From NCBI GenBank assembly GCA_024696825.1, contig JAILGL010000010.1:1-43035 (forward strand): DNA of 43,035 nucleotides, written 5' to 3'. Below are positions 1-8,005 of this stretch, piece by piece. Position numbers and translations under genes: made by a program. The first letter of the stretch is position 1, and each line of letters opens with the position of its first letter. The notes under the pieces are model-generated. The model saw only the letters and a program-made list of their open reading frames with translations. It ran no database searches and was not told where the DNA came from. This DNA is from Lachnospiraceae bacterium (GTDB taxonomy: Bacteria > Bacillota > Clostridia > Lachnospirales > Lachnospiraceae).

Positions 1-1229
1 TCCAAAACATTGCAATTATCTATTCCAAATGCAGCATAATCCTCATTAGTCATATTATGAAAATAAGAATTAACTGCTCTTGCGATACCGTTATGAGCTA
101 CCAAAAGATAGGTATTCTCCTCATCCTCTTTAATCTCGTCCAAAAGATTATAGATTCTCTGATTAAGACTAAGCATGGTCTCGCCACCTGAAAAATCATC
201 AATGAAATTTTTCTTGGCTATCTTAAATTCCTCACCATTTCTTGCAGTACCCTCAAATCTTCCGAAGTTCTGCTCTCTAAGTCTTTCCTCAGCAACAGCC
301 TCTATACCTGTAGCCTCAGCTATGTGGAGAGCTGTATCCTTCGCTCTCATAAGGGGTGAATAAAGAATTTTATCAATCTTACACTCACCATCATCAAGCA
401 TTTGTTTAAGCCTGTTTCCAAGCTCTATGGCCTGGGCATGACCTTTCTCTGTAAGGCCTATGTCTGTGGCACCGCATATCTGATTACTCACATTCCAATA
501 AGTCTGTCCATGCCTTGTAAAATAAAGCTTTTTAACATCCTCACAAGGCTCTCCATAGCCCTTTAAATCCTCGTAAACAGATAACTCTTTTTTAAGCTGC
601 AAAAGGGAATTACAAATCTTATTAGCCTTGCCCTCTATCTCCTTAGTTGGAAGAATCAAGTCAATAACCATAACAGTATAAAGACCTGCAGCACTGGAGG
701 ATTTAATACCATTAATGGAATCCTCTATACCTATAGCTTCTTCCGGCTTTACCCCAAGCTTTTCACAAGCTGTAAGATAGATATCCGGCTCAGGCTTTCC
801 ATTTTTCACTTCATTTCCAAATACGAATTCATCGAAATAATCGTATATTCCATGATTTTTCAAATGGTACACTGCCCTGTCCTTAGCTGTAGATGTAGCA
901 AGGGCCATACGTATGCCCCTCTTCTTAAAAAATGTAAATATCTCCCTTACGCCGAGCTTTAACTCATAGCCATTAGTTGTGGCATACTCATCGACGCCCG
1001 TCATAACACCGTCTCTAAACTCATAATAATCTACAGTGGCCTCTGGAAATATATCGGTAAAATGATGCCTGTTACTTTCCTTGGTACCACCTGCTATAAG
1101 CTCACAGAAATGCTCTACTCTCTCATCCGGAAGATTATATTTTGCAGCTGTTTTATGCTCTAACATTCTGTATATTTTTTCGGAGTCAAATATAACTCCG
1201 TCCATATCAAATACAGCAGCTTTAATCAT
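1..1229 (-). CDS. HAD-family phosphatase fused to histidine phosphatase (3' end cut by window edge)
   Basis: Two phosphatase domains lie in one open frame. Residues 1 to about 215 are a HAD subfamily IA (beta-phosphoglucomutase-like) hydrolase: motif I DMDGVIFDSE (residues 8-17), motif II LATST, motif III lysine in NGKPEPD, motif IV GIEDS. After a short linker, a histidine phosphatase (phosphoglycerate mutase-like) domain starts with TRHGQT (histidine about 240), then SPLMRAKDTA, and near the edge the second catalytic histidine in LLVAHNG. About 409 residues are visible; only the last few of the second domain should be missing. The start ATG overlaps the infA stop (TAATG), suggesting translational coupling to the ribosomal operon. 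Both domains usually act on small phosphorylated metabolites; the substrates cannot be told from sequence. I translated the frame by hand through both motif sets and saw no stop. Confidence 0.88.
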   Translation of the reverse strand, partial: MIKAAVFDMDGVIFDSEKIYRMLEHKTAAKYNLPDERVEHFCELIAGGTKESNRHHFTDIFPEATVDYYEFRDGVMTGVDEYATTNGYELKLGVREIFTFFKKRGIRMALATSTAKDRAVYHLKNHGIYDYFDEFVFGNEVKNGKPEPDIYLTACEKLGVKPEEAIGIEDSINGIKSSSAAGLYTVMVIDLILPTKEIEGKANKICNSLLQLKKELSVYEDLKGYGEPCEDVKKLYFTRHGQTYWNVSNQICGATDIGLTEKGHAQAIELGNRLKQMLDDGECKIDKILYSPLMRAKDTALHIAEATGIEAVAEERLREQNFGRFEGTARNGEEFKIAKKNFIDDFSGGETMLSLNQRIYNLLDEIKEDEENTYLLVAHNGIARAVNSYFHNMTNEDYAAFGIDNCNVL

Positions 1230-1447
1230 TATTTATCTCTCCAGGTAATTCTTCCCTTAGTTAAATCATATGGTGACATCTCAATCTTAACCTTGTCGCC
1301 AGGAAGGATACGAATAAAGTTCTTTCTTAACTTACCGCTAATATGAGCAAGCACCTTATGACCATTCTCAAGCTCTACCTGAAACATAGCATTAGGTAAT
1401 TTTTCTACAACCGTTCCTTCTACTTCAATTACATCTTCTTTTGACAT
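1229..1447 (-). CDS. infA: Translation initiation factor IF-1
   Basis: IF-1 binds the ribosomal A site during initiation and helps IF-2 and IF-3. The 72-residue product is the usual length and is a single OB-fold of S1 type. It begins [11 protein letters not shown] and holds the family core [20 protein letters not shown], ending in GRITWRDK. A purine-rich site (AAAGGAAT) precedes the ATG. It follows map by 76 nt. Its stop overlaps the start of the phosphatase fusion by one base, whereas in most Firmicutes infA is followed by rpmJ and rpsM; that neighbour is the only unusual thing about it. Confidence 0.97.
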   Translation of the reverse strand: MSKEDVIEVEGTVVEKLPNAMFQVELENGHKVLAHISGKLRKNFIRILPGDKVKIEMSPYDLTKGRITWRDK

Positions 1448-1523
1448 TATAAATTATTCCTTTCATGTAAGCGAATGTAAGCCTTTTTAAGACATTTCAC
1501 TAAAATAATACACTTCTTTATGA

Positions 1524-2279
1524 CTATATATTTAAAGATAAAATTTCAGGCTCTCCGTCTGTTATAAGTATGGTATTCTCATAGTGAGCGGACCTTTTAC
1601 CGTCACAGGTTACAAATGTCCATCCATCACCTGTATTTTCTACACCATAAAGTCCCTCATTAACCATAGGCTCTATAGCAAAGGTCATGCCCTTCTGAAT
1701 TCTTATACCTCGTCCGATAGGCTTAAAATTAGGTATCTCAGGAGCTTCATGCAGATGAGTTCCTATACCGTGACCTACCAAATCTCTTACAACAGAGAAA
1801 CCATTTTTCTCCACATACATTTGAATAGCCTTACCTATATCAAAAAGGTGACCACCATCTACTGCATAACGGATTCCTTCAAAAAAGGCTTCCCTTGTAA
1901 CCTCCATAAGCCTTATGGCTTCCTCATCTACCTGTCCTACAGGCCAGGTTCTGGCAGCATCTGAGTGATAACCCTTGTAGATTACGCCTGTATCAAGGGA
2001 AACAATATCTCCCTCATTCAAAAATCTATCTTTCTTTGGTATACCATGAACTACTTCTTCATTTACAGATACACAGACAGAAGACGGGTATCCCTGATAA
2101 TCAAGGAAGTTAGGCTCGCAGCCATACCCCTTAATCATCTCCCGACATTTCATATCTATCTCATAAGTAGAAACACCGGGAACCACGAGTTCCTTCAGTC
2201 TTTCATGAAGCTCACCCAGAACCTTCCCGGCCTCTCTCATTAGTTCAATTTCTCTATTAGATTTTATAGATACACTCAT
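1524..2279 (-). CDS. map: Methionine aminopeptidase, type I
   Basis: Removes the N-terminal methionine from new proteins in the cytosol. The 251-residue length fits type Ia enzymes without an N-terminal zinc extension. The five metal ligands of the pita-bread fold can be placed: two aspartates in SLDTGVIYKGYHSDAARTW, the histidine in GHGIGTHLHEAP, the glutamate in GMTFAIEPMV and the last glutamate in YENTILIT. The start lies 2 nt from the adk stop, so the two genes are read together, in the common secY-adk-map-infA order. Confidence 0.97.
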   Translation of the reverse strand: MSVSIKSNREIELMREAGKVLGELHERLKELVVPGVSTYEIDMKCREMIKGYGCEPNFLDYQGYPSSVCVSVNEEVVHGIPKKDRFLNEGDIVSLDTGVIYKGYHSDAARTWPVGQVDEEAIRLMEVTREAFFEGIRYAVDGGHLFDIGKAIQMYVEKNGFSVVRDLVGHGIGTHLHEAPEIPNFKPIGRGIRIQKGMTFAIEPMVNEGLYGVENTGDGWTFVTCDGKRSAHYENTILITDGEPEILSLNI

Positions 2280-2281
2280 TA

Positions 2282-2932
2282 TTATTTAAGTGAATCAAGA
2301 ATGCCTGTAATGTCAGCCCAACATGGCTCAAGACCTTTCTTACCGTCGATCTTCTTTACAAGTCCCTGCTTCTCATAATAAGGTACAAGTGGAGCTGTCT
2401 TCTCGTTGTACTCAACTAATCTGTTCTTAAATGTCTCGATATTATCATCCTTTCTGATGATAAGCTCGCCACCGCACTCATCACAAATACCCTCAACCTT
2501 TGAAGGCATATTCTTAACATGATAGCCTGCACCACACTTGGCACATACACGACGACCTTCCATTCTCTCGATAAGAATCTCGTCCTCAAGTTCCATAAGA
2601 AGAGCTACGTCAATCTTCTCGCCGGCATTAGCTATAGCCTTGTCGAAAATCTCTGCCTGTGGAATAGTACGTGGGAATCCATCAAGTACATAACCATTAG
2701 CACAGTCATCATGATGAATTCTATCGATAACTAAGTCACATACGAACTCATCAGGAACAAGCTCACCCTTGTCCATATACTCCTGAGCTCTCTTACCAAG
2801 CTCTGTTCCATTCTTGATATTCTCACGGAAGATATCTCCTGTTGAAATATGAGGAATGTTGTAAACGTCTGCAATTCTTGTAGCCTGTGTTCCTTTTCCT
2901 GAACCAGGTGCACCTAACATAATAATATTCAT
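2282..2932 (-). CDS. adk: Adenylate kinase, zinc-binding LID form
   Basis: Interconverts ATP plus AMP and two ADP. The 216-residue protein starts MNIIMLGAPGSGKGTQA with the P-loop and carries DGFPRT of the AMP-binding region. The LID domain contains two CxxC pairs, CAKCGAGYH and CDECGG (about residues 129-155), the four-cysteine zinc site typical of Gram-positive adenylate kinases. The start has a good ribosome site (AAAAGGAG, 7 nt before ATG). The 113-nt gap upstream holds a terminator-like hairpin and an overlapping promoter, so adk-map-infA may be expressed partly apart from secY. Confidence 0.97.
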   Translation of the reverse strand: MNIIMLGAPGSGKGTQATRIADVYNIPHISTGDIFRENIKNGTELGKRAQEYMDKGELVPDEFVCDLVIDRIHHDDCANGYVLDGFPRTIPQAEIFDKAIANAGEKIDVALLMELEDEILIERMEGRRVCAKCGAGYHVKNMPSKVEGICDECGGELIIRKDDNIETFKNRLVEYNEKTAPLVPYYEKQGLVKKIDGKKGLEPCWADITGILDSLK

Positions 2933-2975
2933 GTTTGTCTCCTTTTAAAATAAAAATTCTTAGTTAAAATCGTCT

Positions 2976-3016
2976 AAAAAAAAGACGCTCTTACGATATA
3001 ATAACCTAAAAGCGCC
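2976..3016 (-). terminator. Terminator-like hairpin between secY and adk (attenuator candidate)
   Basis: Minus-strand arms 3016-3007 (GGCGCTTTTA) and 2993-2984 (TAAGAGCGTC) pair over 10 positions including two G-U pairs, with a 13-nt loop, and run straight into eight T residues (2983-2976). An alternative small hairpin (CGTCT/AGACG, 2987-2971) uses the end of the 3' arm and the T run and could compete with it. The layout fits partial termination after secY; it cannot be a full stop if adk is read from upstream. Confidence 0.6.
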
Positions 3017-3026
3017 TAATTTTCAA
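2998..3026 (-). promoter_or_regulatory. Candidate internal promoter for adk-map-infA
   Basis: On the minus strand TTGAAA (3026-3021) and TATTAT (3003-2998) are separated by exactly 17 bases, each one mismatch from the sigma-A consensus. A start about 7 bases past the -10 would fall near 2991, inside the 3' arm of the hairpin at 2984-3016, so locally started RNA would lack the 5' arm. Both boxes are seen; activity is inferred. Confidence 0.55.
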
Positions 3027-3045
3027 TATTTATTTTATGTTTTTC

Positions 3046-4380
3046 TTAAGCAATAAAGCCTTTGTAATGACGAACTACCATCTTAGACTCAATCTGCTTT
3101 AATGTTTCAAGAATAACACCAACGATAATGATAAGAGATGTACCACCAAATGAAACATCTGCGTTAAATACTCCTGAGAAGAAGATTGGTACAAATGCAA
3201 CAAATGAAAGTCCAATAGCTCCTATAAGGATTATCTTATTAAGTACATTTGTAAGATAATCTGTAGTTGGCTTACCAGGTCTGATACCTGGAACGAATCC
3301 ACCAGACTTCTTCATGTTAGAAGCAATCTCCTGTGGATTAAAGGTAATAGCTGTATAGAAATATGCAAAGAAAATAATAAGTGCAATATATACAACAAGA
3401 CCTATTGAATAGAATAAATCATCAGGATCGCACCATGAGTTCTGGCTAAGTACCTTAAGGAACTTCTGAAGAGCTGTTGCCTTAGAACCACCTGCTGCCT
3501 GTACGCCAGCGAACTGAGCGATAACGATAGGCATCTGGAAAAGTGATCCAGCGAAGATGATAGGGATAACACCAGCGGTGTTAATCTTAAGTGGAATGTG
3601 TGAGGACTGACCTCCCACAAGCTTACGTCCCTGAGTCTTGTTAGAATACTGTACATTAATTCTTCTCTCACCATCTGAAAGATAGATGATAAATACAACC
3701 ATTCCAACGATTACTGCAATTATAACAATTGCACCAATGAGCTTGTTAGTAACGTTGCTTCCGCCCTTTACGAACTTCTGATAAAGAGTATTCATATCAG
3801 ATGGAAGTCTTGAAACGATATTGTAAAGAAGTATGATAGAAATACCATTTCCAATACCATTCTGTGTAATCTGCTCACCGAGCCACATAAGAAGTGTAGC
3901 ACCAGCTGTAAGAGCAACAACACAAACTGTTACTGATGTAAATGAAACGCCTTCTGTAAGAAGACCCTGATTACCAAAACCGATAGCCATGGCAGCACTT
4001 TCCATAATTGAAAGTACAACTGCAAGGTATCTTGTATACTCTGCGAGTTTCTTTCGTCCCTCTTCACCATCCTTATGTAACTCCTCAAGTCTAGGAATAG
4101 CTATAGTAAGGAGCTGAATAATAATGGATGCGGTAATGTATGGTGTAATATTAAGAGCAAAGATTGACATCTGTGCAAAAGAACCACCGGTTAACTGATC
4201 GAAGAAGTTCATTGAATCCTGCTTACTGAACCAATCAGCTATAAAATCTGCCTTAACCCCTGGAAGAGGTAACTGACAACCTATACGAACTATAATTAAA
4301 GCAAGTAAGGTATAGATGATTCTATTACGAAGATCTTTGATCTTAAATACACTACGTATTTTATCGATAATATTCTGCAT
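3046..4380 (-). CDS. secY: Protein translocase subunit SecY
   Basis: Ten-helix channel subunit of the Sec translocon in the cytoplasmic membrane, working with SecE, SecG and SecA. The 444-residue length is normal. The N-terminus (MQNIIDKIRSVFKIKDLRNR), the plug region GGSFAQMSIFALNITPYI, the cytosolic loop with SNKTQGRKLVGGQSSHIPLK, and the C-terminal loop NPQEIASNMKKSGGFVPGIR are all family hallmarks. It lies 4 nt after rplO. It ends just before the hairpin/promoter element that precedes adk. The SRP RNA gene in this same window acts on the same targeting route. Confidence 0.98.
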   Translation of the reverse strand: MQNIIDKIRSVFKIKDLRNRIIYTLLALIIVRIGCQLPLPGVKADFIADWFSKQDSMNFFDQLTGGSFAQMSIFALNITPYITASIIIQLLTIAIPRLEELHKDGEEGRKKLAEYTRYLAVVLSIMESAAMAIGFGNQGLLTEGVSFTSVTVCVVALTAGATLLMWLGEQITQNGIGNGISIILLYNIVSRLPSDMNTLYQKFVKGGSNVTNKLIGAIVIIAVIVGMVVFIIYLSDGERRINVQYSNKTQGRKLVGGQSSHIPLKINTAGVIPIIFAGSLFQMPIVIAQFAGVQAAGGSKATALQKFLKVLSQNSWCDPDDLFYSIGLVVYIALIIFFAYFYTAITFNPQEIASNMKKSGGFVPGIRPGKPTTDYLTNVLNKIILIGAIGLSFVAFVPIFFSGVFNADVSFGGTSLIIIVGVILETLKQIESKMVVRHYKGFIA

Positions 4381-4384
4381 AGTG

Positions 4385-4825
4385 TTAAATCACCTCAGCT
4401 TTTCCACCAAGAGCTTCAATTTTTTCCTGTGCACTCTTACTGAATGCGTTTGCCTTAACTGTAAGCTTCTTAGTTAACTCTCCGTTTCCAAGAATCTTTA
4501 CACCATCATGCACTTCATTAATGATTCCTTTTTCTAACAGATCCTTGATCTCAACTGTAGCGCCATCATCAAACTTCTCAAGCTTATCAAGATTAACAAC
4601 CTCGATTACCTTTGAGTTAATGTTTGTAAAGCCTCTCTTAGGGATACGTCTGTAGAGTGGCATCTGACCACCTTCAAAACCTGGACGAGTAGCACCTGAA
4701 CGAGCTTTCTGTCCCTTATGTCCCTTACCGGCTGTCTTTCCGTTACCAGAACCATGACCACGACCACGTCTGAAATCATCTCTGGTCTTTGAACCTTCTG
4801 CAGGTCTTAAATTTGATAAATTCAT
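4385..4825 (-). CDS. rplO: 50S ribosomal protein L15
   Basis: Late-assembly large-subunit protein, 146 residues from the chosen start. The N-terminus [12 protein letters not shown] is the conserved L15 beginning, followed by the basic glycine-rich stretch [20 protein letters not shown] and [18 protein letters not shown]. The frame stays open 57 nt further upstream, but that part is not L15-like and reads through the hairpin-rich leader. The ATG at 4825 has a perfect site (AAAGGAGG, 5 nt before). A consensus promoter lies about 100 nt upstream, so rplO-secY may be a separate transcription unit. Confidence 0.97.
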   Translation of the reverse strand: MNLSNLRPAEGSKTRDDFRRGRGHGSGNGKTAGKGHKGQKARSGATRPGFEGGQMPLYRRIPKRGFTNINSKVIEVVNLDKLEKFDDGATVEIKDLLEKGIINEVHDGVKILGNGELTKKLTVKANAFSKSAQEKIEALGGKAEVI

Positions 4826-4839
4826 TATATCCTCCTTTT

Positions 4840-4922
4840 GGGTTTTACCCACAACTAACGGGTATAGAGTATACCCTCGCAATAATATTTTGTTGCTTAG
4901 TCACGAAAAAAACCGACTAAGC
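4840..4922 (-). promoter_or_regulatory. Structured leader before rplO: three stem-loops
   Basis: Reading toward rplO, three inverted repeats follow one another. The first is an 8-bp perfect stem GCTTAGTC/GACTAAGC (4922-4915 with 4902-4895), whose 12-nt loop carries seven T. The second is a 7-bp perfect stem GGGTATA/TATACCC with a 3-nt loop (4876-4860). The third is a small GGGT/ACCC stem (4850-4840) directly before the ribosome site. RNA started at the promoter at 4926-4954 would begin near 4918 and keep only half of the first stem. It may be a ribosomal-protein-binding leader; I do not recognise it as a known motif. Confidence 0.5.
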
Positions 4923-4925
4923 TAA

Positions 4926-4954
4926 ATTATACTGTCAAAGGCATTTAATGTCAA
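4926..4954 (-). promoter_or_regulatory. Consensus sigma-A promoter before rplO
   Basis: Minus-strand TTGACA (4954-4949) and TATAAT (4931-4926) are both perfect consensus boxes with an ideal 17-base spacer, inside the 167-nt gap between rpmD and rplO. The predicted start is near 4918. This would drive rplO-secY and perhaps adk-map-infA independently of the S10 promoter. Five of the six -35 bases form the loop of the inverted repeat at 4940-4964; the sixth is in its stem. Confidence 0.75.
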
Positions 4955-4964
4955 ATTAAATGCC
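4940..4964 (-). repeat. 10-bp inverted repeat enclosing the rplO promoter -35 box
   Basis: GGCATTTAAT (4964-4955) and ATTAAATGCC (4949-4940) pair perfectly around the loop TTGAC; the following bases are TTTGACAG. In read-through RNA from rpmD it could be a pause or weak termination site. In DNA it could be a binding site over the -35 box. No long T run follows, so it is not a strong terminator. Confidence 0.6.
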
Positions 4965-4992
4965 CTTCACAGTTATTAAAATATCTTAATAA

Positions 4993-5175
4993 TTAGATTT
5001 CTTCCACCTTTACAAGGTGCTTAACGTGCCAAATCATTCCCTTTACAGCGTCGTTATTAGGAAGCTCTACTGTGCTGTTAAGCTTCTTAAGACCAAGAGC
5101 CTCAACAGTTTTACGATGCTTAGGAATGGCACCGATAGTTGACTTTACTAAAGTAACCTTTAACTTATCTGCCAT
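4993..5175 (-). CDS. rpmD: 50S ribosomal protein L30
   Basis: Small large-subunit protein of 60 residues, the standard bacterial length. It starts MADKLKVTLVKSTIGA and contains the L30 core PKHRKTVEALGLKKLNSTVE, then GMIWHVKHLVKVEEI. It sits 85 nt after rpsE in the usual spc order. The gap after it is unusually long (167 nt) for this operon and contains the rplO promoter and leader. Confidence 0.97.
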   Translation of the reverse strand: MADKLKVTLVKSTIGAIPKHRKTVEALGLKKLNSTVELPNNDAVKGMIWHVKHLVKVEEI

Positions 5176-5260
5176 TTTAAACCTCTCATTCTGAAGTAAT
5201 ATTTATATTTTATATGAATTACTACTTCACTATATCTAATCTGTTTACCTAATGTAGTGA

Positions 5261-5770
5261 TTAAGCATTAAGCTCATCAACAGAAATTCCACGAAGTTTT
5301 GCTACTTCCTCAGGAGTCTTAAGTGACTCAAGACCTTCGATTGTAGCAAGTACAACGTTCTGCTTGTTGTTAGAACCAAGAGACTTTGTACGGATATTCT
5401 TATATCCAGCAAGCTCAAGTACGGCACGGGCAGGACCACCTGCGATGATACCGGTACCTTCTGGAGCTCTCTTAATAAGAACTGATGCACTACCAAACTT
5501 ACCTGTGTAGTCATGAGGTACACTGCCGTTCTCATCCATAGGAACCTTAACAAGGCTCTTTATAGCATCTTCCTTACCCTTACGGATAGCTTCAGGAATC
5601 TCGACTGCCTTACCAACACCTGCACCAACGTGACCGTTTTTATCTCCAACTACTACTAATGCGCTAAATCTCATGTTACGTCCACCTTTAACAGTCTTAG
5701 TAACGCGCTTTATATTTACCACATTATCTTCTAATTCTAACTCACTAGGATCAATAATTGTACGTTTCAT
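5261..5770 (-). CDS. rpsE: 30S ribosomal protein S5
   Basis: Small-subunit protein near the mRNA entry site, involved in decoding accuracy. The 169-residue product has the N-terminal double-stranded-RNA-binding-like domain with [20 protein letters not shown] and the C-terminal domain with [20 protein letters not shown] and [11 protein letters not shown]. It lies 12 nt from rplR. The 85 nt after it contain an AT-rich imperfect hairpin (around 5190-5230) without a T run. Confidence 0.97.
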   Translation of the reverse strand: MKRTIIDPSELELEDNVVNIKRVTKTVKGGRNMRFSALVVVGDKNGHVGAGVGKAVEIPEAIRKGKEDAIKSLVKVPMDENGSVPHDYTGKFGSASVLIKRAPEGTGIIAGGPARAVLELAGYKNIRTKSLGSNNKQNVVLATIEGLESLKTPEEVAKLRGISVDELNA

Positions 5771-5782
5771 GAGTTATCCTCC

Positions 5783-6151
5783 TTAAAATTCTAATCCTGC
5801 TTCTCTTGCAGCTTCAGCTAATGCCTTAATCTTTCCGGCATATATAAAGCCACCTCTGTCAAATACAACAGTCTTTACACCCTTAGCTAAAGCTCTCTCA
5901 GCGATTACAGTTCCAAGCTTTGAAGCTGCTTCTACATTGTTAGTCTTCTCAAGACCTTCTGCAACTTCCTTCTGAAGTGTTGAAGCTGAAACAAGGGTAG
6001 CCTGTGCAGTATCATCTATAATCTGTGCATACATATGATTGTTACTTCTGAAAACAGCTAAACGTGGTCTCTCTGTTGTACCTGAAAGACGGTTACGTAC
6101 TTTCATATGCTTTTTTGCACGTACTTCTTTTCTTGACTGCTTACTTATCAT
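5783..6151 (-). CDS. rplR: 50S ribosomal protein L18
   Basis: Binds 5S rRNA together with L5 and L25. The 122-residue protein has a basic N-terminus ([20 protein letters not shown]), then the core [39 protein letters not shown] and a C-terminal AREAGLEF, all typical of L18. It is tightly packed between rplF (19 nt) and rpsE (12 nt). Confidence 0.97.
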   Translation of the reverse strand: MISKQSRKEVRAKKHMKVRNRLSGTTERPRLAVFRSNNHMYAQIIDDTAQATLVSASTLQKEVAEGLEKTNNVEAASKLGTVIAERALAKGVKTVVFDRGGFIYAGKIKALAEAAREAGLEF

Positions 6152-6170
6152 TCTGCATTCACTCCTTTAA

Positions 6171-6713
6171 TTATTTTTTACCGGTCTTACCAACCTTACG
6201 TCTGATAACCTCATCAGCATACTTGATACCTTTGCCCTTATATGGCTCCGGAGCTCTCTTTATTCTGATTTCAGCAGCGTACTGGCCAACCTTTTCCTTG
6301 TCGATTCCCTTAACAACAATCTTGTTCTGGTCTTCAACAGTAACTTCAATTCCTTCAGGATCTTCCATCTCTACAGGATGAGAATATCCAAGTGATAATG
6401 TAAGCTTCTTGCCCTGCTTCTGAGCTCTGTAACCTACACCATTAACCTCTAATGTTTTGCTGTATCCCTCAGTAACACCTACGATCATGTTATAAATAAG
6501 TGTTCTTGTAAGACCATGAAATGCTTTCATCTTCTTGAGATCATTAGGTCTTGATACAACGATTTCCTCGCCTTCCTTCTTAATTGTCATTTCCTGTGGA
6601 AGGACTCTTGTAAGTTCACCCTTAGGTCCCTTAACCGTCACTTTGTTATTTTCTGCAATATCAACAGTTACTCCTGCTGGTATAGCGATAGGCATTCTTC
6701 CAATTCGTGACAT
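6171..6713 (-). CDS. rplF: 50S ribosomal protein L6
   Basis: Large-subunit protein near the factor-binding site. The 180-residue length is standard and shows two tandem L6 folds: an N-terminal one starting [15 protein letters not shown] with VKGPKGEL, and a C-terminal one ending with the signature [26 protein letters not shown] site stands 10 nt before the ATG. A 69-nt AT-rich gap separates it from rpsH. Confidence 0.98.
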   Translation of the reverse strand: MSRIGRMPIAIPAGVTVDIAENNKVTVKGPKGELTRVLPQEMTIKKEGEEIVVSRPNDLKKMKAFHGLTRTLIYNMIVGVTEGYSKTLEVNGVGYRAQKQGKKLTLSLGYSHPVEMEDPEGIEVTVEDQNKIVVKGIDKEKVGQYAAEIRIKRAPEPYKGKGIKYADEVIRRKVGKTGKK

Positions 6714-6782
6714 ATGCCGTTTACCTCCATATATTCTATCTTTTCTAAAAGAAGTTTTTATTTGTTATATAGTAATTATAAA

Positions 6783-7187
6783 TTACCAAACAAATGCAAG
6801 AACTTCTCCACCTACGTTGTTCTTTCTTGCATCCTTATCAGTCATAACGCCCTTATTTGTTGAAATAATAGCGATTCCAAGACCACCAAGGACATAAGGA
6901 ATGTTTTCCTTACCTACATATACACGAAGACCTGGCTTAGAAATTCTCTTAAGATCTGTGATGATTCTCTCAGACTTTCCAGCACTGTACTTAAGTGTTA
7001 CGTGTATATTCTTAAATCCCTTACCGTCATCAACTACATCATATTTCTGAATGTATCCTTCATTGAGAAGAATCTCAGCAATAGAAATCTTCATCTTTGA
7101 ACTTGGGATATCAACAGTGTCATGCTTTGCAGTATTTGCATTACGAATTCTTGTGAGCATATCTGCAATAGGATCACTTGTCATCAT
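6783..7187 (-). CDS. rpsH: 30S ribosomal protein S8
   Basis: Primary binder of the central domain of 16S rRNA; in E. coli it also represses the spc operon. The product is 134 residues, or 133 if the second of two adjacent ATG codons is used; the AGGAGG site is 10 nt from the first and 13 nt from the second, favouring the first. Family marks: [13 protein letters not shown] and the C-terminal [20 protein letters not shown]. Confidence 0.97.
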   Translation of the reverse strand: MMTSDPIADMLTRIRNANTAKHDTVDIPSSKMKISIAEILLNEGYIQKYDVVDDGKGFKNIHVTLKYSAGKSERIITDLKRISKPGLRVYVGKENIPYVLGGLGIAIISTNKGVMTDKDARKNNVGGEVLAFVW

Positions 7188-7222
7188 AATTGATTTACCT
7201 CCTAGATTTATTCCTTACCGGA

Positions 7223-7408
7223 TTACCAGCTTGCTTTCTTAACACCTGGGATTTCACCCTTGTATGCTAACTCACGGAAGCAGATTCTACAGATTCCGTA
7301 TTTCTTTAATACTGAATGTGGTCTTCCACATATTCTGCAACGTGTATAAGCTCTTGTAGAGAACTTAGGTTTACGCTGCTGCTTAACTTTCATTGAAGTC
7401 TTAGCCAT
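7223..7408 (-). CDS. rpsN: 30S ribosomal protein S14, zinc-ribbon type
   Basis: The short 61-residue form of S14, needed late in small-subunit assembly. Four cysteines are placed as C24-x2-C27 (CRICG) and C40-x2-C43 (CRICF), so this is the zinc-binding C+ version. It starts [16 protein letters not shown] and ends [11 protein letters not shown]. It has its normal place between rplE and rpsH. Confidence 0.98.
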   Translation of the reverse strand: MAKTSMKVKQQRKPKFSTRAYTRCRICGRPHSVLKKYGICRICFRELAYKGEIPGVKKASW

Positions 7409-7436
7409 ATCTTTATCCTCTCTTTACTTATTCCAA

Positions 7437-7985
7437 TTACTGATTGTTCTTCTGGAAAGGCATACCGAACTCTGCAAGGAGTGCTCTAGCCTCTTCATCA
7501 GTATTAGCTGTCGTTACAATGATTATATCCATACCTCTGGTCTTATCAACCTTATCATACTCGATTTCCGGGAAGATAAGCTGTTCTTTGATTCCAAGTG
7601 CATAGTTACCTCTACCGTCAAATGCGTTAGGGTTAACACCACGGAAGTCACGTACACGAGGAAGTGCAAGGTTTACGAGTCTGTCAAAGAACTCATACAT
7701 TTTATCACCACGAAGTGTAACCTTACATCCGATAGCCTGTCCTTCTCTCAGCTTAAAGTTAGCAATTGAGTTCTTAGCCTTTGTAGTTACAGCCTTCTGG
7801 CCTGTAATTGTAGCAAGCTCTGCAAGTGCAGAATCAAGAACCTTTGAGTTCTCCTTTGCCTCGCCAATACCCATATTGATAACGATCTTTGCGATCTTAG
7901 GTACCTGCATAACATTCTTATAACCAAATTTCTTAGTTAACTCAGCAACTATTTCATTCTGATAAATTTCTGTTAAACGTGCCAA
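7437..7985 (-). CDS. rplE: 50S ribosomal protein L5
   Basis: Binds 5S rRNA and forms part of the bridge to the small subunit. The 182-residue protein carries [39 protein letters not shown] and [16 protein letters not shown]. The start codon is TTG (7985-7983), with an AGGAGG site 9 nt before it. No in-frame ATG lies near enough to replace it, and the first residues [12 protein letters not shown] match the family N-terminus. Confidence 0.97.
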   Translation of the reverse strand: MARLTEIYQNEIVAELTKKFGYKNVMQVPKIAKIVINMGIGEAKENSKVLDSALAELATITGQKAVTTKAKNSIANFKLREGQAIGCKVTLRGDKMYEFFDRLVNLALPRVRDFRGVNPNAFDGRGNYALGIKEQLIFPEIEYDKVDKTRGMDIIIVTTANTDEEARALLAEFGMPFQKNNQ

Positions 7986-8005
7986 CTTTTAGTTCCTCCT
8001 TTCTA

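Noticed and set aside
4826-4882. Longer rplO start with 19 extra residues
   Set aside because: The extra codons run through the leader hairpins, are not L15-like, and the ATG at 4825 has a perfect ribosome site and the family N-terminus.
4933-4938. Second TTGACA next to the rplO -10 box
   Set aside because: It is one base from TATAAT, so it cannot be the -35 for it, and no -10 lies 17 bases further on.
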